Positions 13,801-25,800 of a stretch of 64,000 nt of DNA are shown here, piece by piece; within the stretch, counting starts at the first letter, position 1, and each line of letters opens with the position of its first letter. The DNA comes from Eumeta japonica (lineage: Eukaryota > Arthropoda > Insecta > Lepidoptera > Psychidae). The notes beneath the pieces were generated by a model. It worked only from the letters and a program-made list of their open reading frames with translations, did not search any database and had not been told where the DNA came from. The position numbers were made by a program, and so were the translations under genes. Location of the stretch: contig BGZK01000017.1 of NCBI GenBank assembly GCA_005406025.1, positions 496,001 to 560,000 of the forward strand, given 5' to 3'.

Positions 13801-16800
13801 ATGGATAACCTGTTCGCGCCGATGCGGGCCCGCTGCTACGACCGTCTATCGGTCTGCCCAGCGTTGCGATTAGGACGTATCATCTACTATCGCCGTATGA
13901 CGCCGTTAAATTCCGAACGAGGTGTATTACGCTTATTATTGAATTTTTTTTTTTGTAAAAGCATGTACTTATCTAAATCGAAAAACAACACTTTCAAATT
14001 CATTATGACGGAGATGACATTTAATTATCCTCTCCCTCTTCCGCCCGCCCCTCCAACCCCGCCGCCGTTTCCAGGCGCGTCCCCCCACCGCCCGACTACC
14101 CCCACTCCACGCCCTCGCCAACGTTCATTTAAATTGACGCGACTGCGCCCCGCGCGGCGGCGTCGGCCGTCGCAAGACAATTTCACGCGCGGCGTTCGAC
14201 AAACAAAGCGCTTATTAAATTGTCGTTCGGCGTTAGAGTAATTGAGGTGTCGCATAATTTTGGGATGCCGACGTCGACGAAAACGTTTAGGGCACGTCGA
14301 CGTCGGCCGAAATCGACCGACGTCTGCGAAGTCGACGTCGGCATCAAAACGAACACGTTTTATGGGTTATCATTGTTTAAATATATGATAAAACGATGTA
14401 AAAATTACGTAGGTAAGTTTACGTCCGTTTTATATTTTATTTATAATCCATAGATAATTATATATGTATGTATGTGTGTGGGTGCAGGAGTGCGTGCGTG
14501 CGTTGCTTACGTGCGTGTTTGTAATTGTTTTTTGTCTAGGAATCACACCAAAAGTACTGAACAAATATGTTTGTACGGATGTTCATTATACGCTGACTGC
14601 TGGACGGATTGTATTCAATCTATAGTAGAATTAACTATAGTAGAATAAACTATAGTAGAATTAAACAAATTGCTAAATTAAGCCAAATTATGCCATACGT
14701 TCCATGCGACGAAATGATAGTTTAGCCATCGGTTACGGAAGTCCTCGGATGGACGGCGGCGGTCGTCAGTTGGCCCGATCCGCGCTGGGCCAGCGAGGCT
14801 TTAAATCCTAAGCCCCTCGTTCTAGAGCAAAAAGATTGTGCAGAGATACGGCCCAGAGGGGCGATTGAAAATTGCAACATCCAAGTATTGCTTATAAAAC
14901 CCCTCACTCCGGCGGCGAGCCCGTTTTATACGGAGTTAAGAAAATATATAGGTATTTTTATTAACTGTAGATATTATTCGAAGAAATGTACATTAAATAT
15001 TCTTTTTTAATACCCCGTAGCATGGCGACCACGGCCCTTTTATGCTCATTGTCCCATTTATAGCAGGGTAAGGTTATAATAATTATTTTTTAATAACCCT
15101 TTTTTAACTTGAATTCTACTACATTATATTTTATTAGTCTAATTCTTAGTCACTATTCTTAATGTACTTTAAACGTTTGTCCGATTAAAAATTTGATAGT
15201 GATCGTAACGTGTTTTAAAGCTGATTTTGGCGAAATCTTTTCCAATAAACACCCTTCGGCGTGACATTTGGTATTGGGGATGTCAGACGTTAAAATGGAC
15301 GTTAAATTGAGTCCTATTTTTAATGCCTTTTATTAAATGAGTGCTCCTTAATGAACAACGGCAAGATTGGTTTATGATCATAGATAAGCTACTTGCGCGC
15401 GCGACACTGCAAATCAATCGAATTTGGTATTTTCGAAGTCTGGAAATTTTCTGAAAAAAAAATCTGAAAATTGTTTATAAATTAGCCCGAACAATAAAAC
15501 AATGTATGCATAAAAGTAAATTGATTCCCAAAATAGGTTTAGTTTAGCCGCCTGTCGACCGTGAACACTTTAATTTTTTGGTCTACTTGTTAGTGCTTAA
15601 AAGCTCTGGCATGCGTAAATAAATCTTTAAAAAAAATAAGTAATCGCAGGAGGCCTGGCAGATGTGAAACATCGAAAAATTTTTTTATGGAAATTACGCA
15701 CGCAACGAAGAAAGTAGTTAACGAAAAGCTGAAAGTATGAAGTCCAAACCATTAGCTTGGTTAGTATACCCGAAAGCGGTAGGTGCGATGGTCTTACCGT
15801 CGGAGTCCTCGGCGTCCAGCATGCGGTCCAGCTCGAGGTCGTCGAAGCTGTGCACCATCGTGTTGAGGATCGTGCGTACCTTCTCCTTCTCGATGCGGCC
15901 CTGCTTGCTGGAGTCGAACATGCTGAAAGCTCGGCGCAGCACTGCGAACATTGTAGAATCATTCATTCGCGTATTAGTCTGGTTCAAAAGTGCAATTTTT
16001 CTTTTTTCGGTTATTTTTCGCCGGAAATTATGATTGAGGTGTCATTCAGTTTGGAATTATATATAGAATCTTTTTGAATAAAACGAAAGCTTAAAAGTTA
16101 TTAAAAAAATAGATTTTTTTTTATAAAAAGCAACATGACAAATTTTGTTGCTTAATATCGTGTACAGAGTCAGGCACGACGTATAAAGTGAATTAAGAAA
16201 ATGATACGAAATTAAAAGAATAAGAAAATGATAACCATAAAATAATGATTTGGTTTTTGAGTAGGTTCAAACATACATAATAATACATATATAAACACAT
16301 GTTCTGTTGAAAATGGAAATTACATCATTGATTGTACTAATTGCTATCTAGTTTCTTACTTATATAGAGGTAACTTGAGACAGAGGTCACTGCACCTATA
16401 GATCTCTAGACACTGACAAATTGTTTCTGATTTAATTAAAAAAAATATGACTTGGGAAGTCCGATTTTTTCAACTTTCATTAAAAACAATTCAGTGGGAT
16501 TGTTGCATAACCGACTTACACCACGTCACGTACTTCTGAACGTATTTGAGTCTATACTAATGATTTGAAAATTTTATTTAACCTACAGGAGATATGCGTA
16601 ATTTACTCCATCACTTAAAAATGCAATGAACCATATACACAATTATGTGCACACTACATAATAATAGTAGAAACTTTTCATTTTTACATTTTAAGAAAAA
16701 TGCTTAGGAATATCAAAAAGAATTCGTATAGATTGCCACCTCTCCCGATCTCTCCCTCCAGTCTGCGACGAGGCTCTGCGGGATGAGAATTGGGAATGTC

Positions 16801-19800
16801 CATTGTGTTCGCGGACGAATGAAAACTATCCGTTTACTCGCGGGTAGATGATAGTTGTGAGCTTTTACGGGAAAGCGTTGCGGAGCCTAAACGCGAAGTC
16901 ACGCTCCGGCAGGTCTCACGTGTGACCGCGGCTGGAGTGACCGTGGACGCGTGAAGCAAATCGGACACGGCAAAATTTCAATGTAGTTCATATTAACAAT
17001 TAACGAAAAACCTTTTGATTTAATCGTCTTCATTATTTTTTAAAGTATTATGATCTATCGAGGGATGTACCATTAGAGAGACGAATCGTTCGAAACTTTT
17101 ATAGATCTTCCGCCTTAATAAGCTAGCTAGCTAAGTAAGATGAGAATTGAAATACTGGACTTTTTTGGCTTGTGATGTTTTTTCATCATTAGTCATATCA
17201 TGATAATTTTAGCACCGACATATGATCAGAAGATTTCTTAGCAGTTCTACGAGTAATAGTCTTTTAAGATACCCAATACCAGAGTAGAAAAAGCGATTCA
17301 TTGTACAAAATGTGGTCTAATCATTTTCAAAGATTGCTTTGTTATTACGTCATTGAATCTGTAACGACTATTAAATTTTTATTATTTATTTTTATATATT
17401 TTTTTGTGTAGTAAGTGACTAATATTTCAATATTAATAAATCATTCTTAATTATTACATAATATTAGTACATAACCTAGTAATAGAAATTAAAACAAATA
17501 TTCCATTTAATTACACTAAATTTAATATTGCGTATCAAAATTCGGTGAATAGAGTGTTTTTTGTTGTTTTCGTTAAATATAATAAATGGATGGATTAAAA
17601 GATTTTAACATTGTACGATATCGATGCTCATGCGTTGAACTACTATATCTTAAATTTAAATCAATGTGACAGATCAAAAAAATGTACGCACTTACAAATT
17701 CAACTTCACAGCGTATTTACTAATGAGCTTATTTTCTGTGTAGAGACGATCCAATGGTATATTTAAGGCAGACTTTTATCAACTATCAACTGTCCTAATA
17801 TGATAATTGTTACTGTAAAGCTTTATCCACGTGAGCACACTAACTCTGTCCGTTACAGTTTCGCAAATCTTTGTTCTCAAGACCTCTATACGCCGGGTCG
17901 CTCCACGGTTGCCGGTTTTATTTAGCCTAACGAATCTTAACACCGCCCGGCTATTTCGTTTTACGTCGCCGTAAACATTCTTTGTTGGTTTTGATCTATT
18001 TCGACACATTTTTATTTTTAAATAGACCATCACATTCTCAACCTCTACCCTGGTCACAAGACTAAGGTAGAGCTTTTTTGCGAATAAATTACTCAAGGTA
18101 CAAACCTTAGGTAATTTATTCGCAGAAAAGATCTTGATAGATATCCTTGCTTTCTAAAAATATTTTCTTTATACGTAATGTAGGAACAATAGTCACAACG
18201 TGCGTTAAAGTATTCAAGTGAAAAATTATTCTTCTTTCATAATACTGAAGACTATTTTTAACTTACTTGAAAAAAGGAGGAGGTTCCGTGTTCATCTGTA
18301 TGTATTTTCTTTATATATGTACAACGATAATTTCATTCATTGTAAACCGATTTCAAAATTTTTTTTGCTCGAAAGGTTATACTTCTGAGGTAGTTCCATA
18401 GTTACCAAATCAGAATCTGATGATGAAATCCCTAAGAAATCGAGGATAGCCTCATATATTATTGTCACAGTGCGTTTGGCTCTTGTTTATTCAAATTTTT
18501 GCGTCTGACAGTTATCATCTCATGCTGCCGAGCTGATGAGGGAAGTCACAGCATTTCTTAACGGTTAAGAATTAGGGGATAATACCGAGATTTGTTACCA
18601 AAAGCTACTCTTCAATGGCTATTAGCAAAAGTTTGTAAACGTAGGGCTAAAATCAATTACATATTAGACTACCTGCATATTTTCGTTCATTTATATAATT
18701 CCGACGTGATAATTTTAACAGGAACGCATGAGAATTCTAATATTGATCTAATATAATAAAATTGTATTTTATATAAGAATAATATAGCAGTTGTACTAAG
18801 AATATGAAAACCCTCGAATGATTAAGTACATGCGGACAATAAATTTTAGGTCGGAATACTGCTATTCCACGCGTTCCGCACAAAAAAAGGAGGCGCCTGA
18901 CCAATTTTATGAACCATGGTATAATCTACATGTAAAATACCTAAATTAATTATAAAGTTATAATTATTCGATAACTAAAAAATGTAAAATAAAATGAGAT
19001 TTTGAAAAAAAAAGAATAAAAACGTGTTTAAAGTGTGTTTAAATAATTGTTTACACAAACATCAAACACAAATTATTGGTTGTTTTGCAATTAATTCCAG
19101 CTAAAGCAGGGCAAAAGAACCTATAACTTATAAACATGAACACGAAACGTTAGGTATTGAGTCAAAGAGACCTTTTCTTATAAGAGACCCTGATTTATCT
19201 ATAATTCAGACCTGATTTATCTGAATTTTTAACAATTATTTGAATAAATTTTTGAAGGCACTATTTTTTTCATAAAAGTTATTTTCTTGCTACATTAAGG
19301 GGCACTTATAAATTTGTATACGGATGTAAAGTTTACTCATCTCATCTGTGGTGTTCATTAATTAGCCGGTCAGGATATTTATGAGACTTCGAGCCCGATT
19401 CGTAAATCAATGCGCTCTCTAACTCTACTTTCATGATTGCTTAATGTCATTTGCAAAAATACAAAATAAAGGAGATAGTGAAATCAAAGCTCTATCAATT
19501 CTCCCAGTGACCTTCGCTGTCAAAGACAGATCGTCTAGTTTTAATCTAAGATCTCAAGGTCTAGGATAACCTAAGACCTTCTGGAAAAGATTTGGGTAAC
19601 GATCTAGAAAGATTGATTTACAATTAAAATACCAGTTCTGAATTCGAACCTATAACGTTTGAAGCGAACGTCATAGTCGCCGAGTCACAAAAGCGGTGGG
19701 CACCCTCTCTCCTTATTCTGTAAATGGCTCATCAGAATTAATGGGGAAGATTAATTGAATATTGGACTCATGCGTGCGATAACAACATTTTTTTCTTTGG

Positions 19801-22800
19801 TCGGGTGCAAATTAAAAGCCAGCCGATGCATCGGTTTGGTATTTTGACTTTTCTACGCGGAATCCCTTGTAGACGATTATAGACCATTTATTTTTTGAAT
19901 TTCATTTTTGAAAATTATAAATCTTTGGTATTTTTTTTTTATTTGTTTTCATGATCTATAACATCCTAAAGGCGCAGATTACGGTTAGTTATGTACATTA
20001 TTACGCAATTTATTATATATTTGCATTATTTCATTATAAGCGGTCGGAGCTCGCTGCCGTCTCCGTTCACGCTCCGTCGACCGCTCGCGAATCCAATCAC
20101 GAGAAATAACTGATTTCGCTAATGCTATTATTCTATTTGTGAATATTGTATGATTTCGGTTTATAAGTAGACGGAAAACGTATTTATTTCCGAGGCTTGG
20201 ATTCCGAACCTTGTATAGTAATCGAAAATCACTCTCGTATTAATGATAATAAATAATGTTTACGCATTCGTTTTCCTATGTCTCGTGCCGACTACGGCGT
20301 AGCCGAGACGAGAAATATGATTTTGCTAATTTAAAAAATAAATCATATAGGGCAATTTTATTTCATTTCAGGATTTCATAAGATCTTTGATGTTGATGGC
20401 ACCTGCGGTGTGGAAAATAGAAATGAATAGGTACTATGAATTAAAATTCAACTAACGTTCGATAAGAGCACGGGAGCTGATTTTCGCTTCTTCATTAGGA
20501 ATCATCACGGATTTGCTCGTTTTATGATATTAGAATAAATGAAAAATATACAAAGAAACGTTGATATCGCAATGAACTAATTAAATATTTAATTATATGA
20601 ATTTGAGAAATTAAAAAAAAAAATGGTTAACGAACGAGAAAATATAAGATTATTCCTAAAAAACGGTTACCGCTGCAGCGACCAAATATCGATCGCAGTG
20701 AGACGAAAAACACAAGCGGTCGTCGTATTGTCGATGGTGGCAGGCCTGCCGGGTCGACAAGGTTTTATAAAGCAGTTCGAGGTGCTAACGAGCTTGTGAG
20801 CTATCAAAAAGCAGATAGTCACCGCCACCCATAGACACTCGCAACCGCGAAGGAGTCACCAGTGCGGTGTCGGCCTTTTGGGTGGGTAAAGAATATCTGA
20901 TAGACAGAGGAGTAGACTGATGGGAGGAGTTGATCAGTGGAACTCTCTCGCACTGGACGAAACGCAACAGCGGAAGCTATTACTTTACGTCTGTATTTTG
21001 GAAGTGCGTACCCATTTTCATGCTGTAACCTAATTGATGATATCATTGCCCAATAGCGTCAATTTATGTTAGTAAAATATTGATGATCGAATTCAATTTG
21101 TGTTAATAAGAAGTAACTTTTGTATTGAAACCATTAAAATAAATCTCAGAAAATGGTAACCAAGGGTTCCTATAAATTTTGTTAATCAAATTTCAATTTG
21201 AACATGCTTTGTACGTGACTTTTTATTTTAAATGAGGCAAAAAAAAATCCGTTGAAGATTAAAATAATAAATATAAACGAATATGCTGCAAAGGAAATAA
21301 ATAGAAAGATCCAGGCACACGCATCGAACGCACTTGGGTAGCAAAAAAAAAACAAAGAATAAATGACGAAAGACAGACGAAAATTATACTCATAAATATC
21401 ACTCGAAAACATCTTTTGTTAGTGGATGTATATTTTTTTGTGACAATTTCCCATTCGAAATCCCCATATTTCGTTTGGTTAAAAAATTTCAAATTGTTCT
21501 GTAAAGTAATTCTGTTTCACTTCTTAGATTAACCATAAATTGATAAAGTGCGCTCAATATTTTTTCACTTTTCATCGAGTCCTCGACCCGAATTTTTCTA
21601 AGAGGCTGTATTACACTGATAGTGATATCTACCTACGGCTAACTCACGAAACTGTTTGTCGTATACTGCTTGAATTTTCTACTTATTCTGGTGTAATGTA
21701 AGCAGTCAGATGTGACTGTCGTGCCGACAGCTGACACTAGTGTACACAACTTCCAGGGTGAGTGTCAATTAGTGTCGTATGTGCTCTGTTTACTCGACTT
21801 CATTTGCAGTGTCTGTACCTCACCATATATGGAAAGTTTTAGTGTGAGATTTTGTGTTTTTTGTCGGCAACAAGAATAGTACTTGATTATCTATTTATAA
21901 AGTGCTAATTTTATATTAAAGATAGCAAATTATATTGCCGATCTGTTGATAGTACTTATGTGAAAAGCATTTCACTTTTATGTAAATTGTTTTTTGGTTG
22001 ATTGATAGCTTTCAATATAATAATCTTATAACTAGGAATTAAAAAGAGTTACCTTTATATTATCAAGAGTTATGCGATCAACTTTTAAACAGGTGAATCA
22101 ATCTCCAATTTACGTGTTCGAGTTTTATGGGTCCATCGTAAATTTTTAAATGACGTAAATAACAGTAATTTTGACTATTTCTGCTGTCAAACTACTTTTA
22201 ATATGACGAAGAGAAAAAAAACTGTAAAATCGATTATAAATGAATTGTTATATTAATTAGATTTTTGTATGTCTTTTACGCTATAGTTTGATGACTTATG
22301 AAGCAGGAAAGCGCGCCGCTGCCACATTTTGTTGGAATTACCTTAACGCTGTATAACCGATATAAAAGGTAAAAAAGGCCATTCGGCAGCCGAAATGGAA
22401 GCAGATTACATTTTATTTTCATATGAAATATGTAGCTTTCAGATTTTCAAATTTTTTAAATTGTAATTTCTAAACTGGTTGACCGGTTTGGCTCCAATTT
22501 GAACTCGACCTTTATAATCGTCCATAGAATATGTGTATTGAGTTTTATTATAACATCTAAAGAATTATAGATGTAGCTATCGTGCTGAAAAGCTTTGCGT
22601 TATATTATATACATGCATATAACATTTTGACCCATATGTATTTTCTGAGTAAGCTCGTCGAGTTAAGTCGGAAAACAGCAAGATTTTTCAAAAGTAGCGA
22701 CATGAGGACAAATGCACACAAAAAATCAAGTGAATACATTAACGGAAAGAAAAAATATAACTATCTTTTTATAAAAGAGTTATGTTACCAATTTACCTTT

Positions 22801-25800
22801 CGTTAGCTCAAAAGATGTGATATTATTAGTTAGCTATTTCATACCAAAGTATGAAAGTAACAATTTCAGATTTTGTTTTTGGTGTGTGACAATTCATACA
22901 AAAAATTGTCCATTAAAGTCACTTTACAAACAAGATAATTGCTTTTGGAACTAAATAGTCATCATAGCAAATGTTGCTTAAAGTACATTATAAAGACTGT
23001 ACCGTTTTAAAAGTCACTTTATGTAATACGATGGCACGTATCCCCGACAGTGAGTGTGCCGCGAATTCGAGCGCACACGCGATGTTAAAAAAGTGTGTTA
23101 ATGATTGTTCGACGTATTTTCACATTAAAAAAAAATCTAACACAAAGTAATCAATGTACTAAAGACATGAAAACTTATAACCTCTTAGCACGAAAGTCTG
23201 GAGATAGAGATTTACTTATTTTTTATTTAAATGTCTTTGGAGCCAAAGAATGAGAGAAAATAGAGAAATATATGATTGCGACGCCTCGATCAATGTTCTG
23301 AAGCGGCTAGCGATTATGTTGCTGGTATCCGGGATTTGCGAAATTTCAATTTAGTTATAATCAATTTATAATTGTTCTGTAAGTGATGATTTAGGATTGA
23401 CGTACAGGCTTGTCGTGGGAATATTCGAAAAATATTCGAAAAAAAAACAAATAAAAATCATAACGAATTCAGAAAGATCTTAAAATCCGTAAAAATACAA
23501 AAAGAGTTAAACTAACGAGGGTTGAAAACATTTATCCTGCCGTGTAAACAGTTCACCCGCAGCCCTGTTTGCTCGGGCGACGTTGCTTAATTGCCCGACA
23601 AATACCTTGAGTAAACGCCGACACCGCACAGTTTGTCTTTCCTATGCCCGCTATGATTCAGGGGGTGCATATCGGTTTTATCGATTATAAATCTTTTGTC
23701 GGGGTCGGCGCTCCGGAGCGCGCATTCGTCATGCAGGTCGTCGTCACTCATGTCCAATAACGGACGACCTCCGTTTTCGTACGTTTCAGCCACTAAATAT
23801 CCATTGATGGACACAGCCTACCGTTAGGTTGTGTCCGTCCAGGAGTTATAGGATCTACTGTCCTCCGCTACCTGCGACCGACTGCAGGACGCTACCTTCA
23901 ACAGCTCATCACTCTAACTGAAGAGAGGCCGCACTGCAATGCGGCGTCCAGTTCCTGGTCTCCGATCGAGTACCTTTCTTCCTCAGCCGCTATCGGTTCT
24001 TCGTGCGATGTGGTCTACCCATTGCCGTTTTAACCCCTCGCCATAGGATGATATCCATTTGCTTAGAAATGCTTTTTTAATGGATGGTAAGCTAACGCTT
24101 ATAAATCCTGATATAATACGAGTTATCTACAATTTGCGGTAATGTATTTAAGTCTAGAAGACGCCAATGAATTTTTAGAACCGTCATATCATAATGTAAG
24201 AAAATCTGTATTTTATAGTACCCTATCTATCGAATTAACAACATAAGCCTTTCGTATCTTATCTGAATTTTACTTTTCTCGAGTGAAGAGACTAATTAAA
24301 AATTAAATTATGATAATCCTTATATTATGAAAATGAAACTTACCGATGTGTATATTCAACATACAATTAATTCTACGATATTAAAATTAATTAAGTAAGA
24401 ATGATAAAGTCTTATACATTCAGTTCTGAAAGTCTGAAACAAATTATTAAGGTATACAAACAACTTGTTAGAAGTCTCATTTTAAAAGCTGAGAAACGGA
24501 CAAACGGACAGACATTGAAAGGCCTATGTAACAAAGTTGATCAGCGCTGATGTCGCGCAAAATCCAGCCGATTAATAAATCAAACGATCACTTCGGTGTG
24601 TAACTGTCTGACGCGAACGGTCCCACGATGAAATATTACAACCAATAAATTGTAAATGCCAGAATTTTAGTGTCGTGGTTTTTCTTCGATTTGGAGTCGT
24701 CAAAGAAAAAATCGAAATTGAATGAAATACGTAGAAGAGAAGAAGTAATCAAGAATAAATTAGAAATGTCATTTTTAGAGCAACAAATGTACGTCAAAAC
24801 TGTTTACTAGTTGATACTACTAATATAATAAATGCAAAATCTTATGAGGATGAATCCGTTGTTTGGTACTCTTGTGTAAGAGTTATTCAACGGATTTTGA
24901 TGAAAATTTGTTTTATTATACAACAGATTTACATATAAACTATAATTTATAAAGATACTACCATTTGTCCTCGTCTTCGTCGGAATATTTGTAATCATGA
25001 ATCGAACACTGCAGTAATTTTAAAAATTAATTCACTCGTAGAGAGCTACACTATCGCCAAAGTAATACAGTTTATTTTCATACTAATATTTTTTCTGACT
25101 TCACAAAAATTGGAACTATGACCGATAGCCGCAATTAAGTTGAAGGAAAGAAGGAGAGCCGAATCGAGAATCACGACCGCGAACGAAATCGCTTATGGAA
25201 TCGCAATCAGAATTAAAATTGCAATGTGTTCGTAATTGAAATCAGAAACGGCATCGAGATCGCAGTTAAAAGCAGGAACGAGATTAGGAGCGACGGCAAT
25301 TTCAATATATATAAAAGGAAAGAATACAATCTATGTTCACGCAGGCGAAGCCGCGGGCTGAAATCTAGCTTTTATTAAAATTCGGTTTTAGAAACTAAAT
25401 AAAAAGAAGTAATAAAAATGTTATAAGCTCGCTCTATAAATTCCTTCGGTTTTTCTAAATTTGATGGAACAGAGCACCTATAACCAATTCGGGTTCGCAC
25501 TTGACCCGTTTTTCGACTTGGTTTGAAAGCTCATAATAGTATTTCGAGCCATGTTTCACGGAAACGCTGACACGGACGCAACCGCCGCGAAATTACGAGC
25601 CGGGAGATCAGGTTGAATTTTAATGCCGTGTCCGAATTTTGTGTTCGGAAGGCGTGAAGCCCATTTGTAAATGACCAAAAATGCAATTATAACATATTAG
25701 ATGTACTCAAATAAAATTGTATTTTAATTAATTTTCAATATTCTTTTTTTTTTCGTTTACCATAACGACCGACGGAAGTAGACGAAAGAACTCCGTCTCT

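Larger units (their letters stand above)
10259..15797 (-). other. Troponin C intron 3 of 5
   Basis: A 5.5-kb intron with hairpins at 11671 and 13712, tandem repeats at 12661 and 14618, and a GC-rich block at 13790-14350 with many CpG. The 146-codon frame in that block (13801-14241) has poly-Pro and Arg runs and no family features, so it is probably not coding. The block may be an enhancer or alternative promoter. Confidence 0.6.

Noticed and set aside
13801..14241. 146-codon plus-strand ORF
   Set aside because: Starts outside any recognisable gene context, changes composition halfway into poly-Pro/Arg, no family features, and lies in a CpG-rich block of a troponin C intron. Likely chance in GC-rich DNA.
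15627..16077. Several overlapping ORFs on both strands
   Set aside because: Frame shadows of the real troponin C exon 15798-15941.
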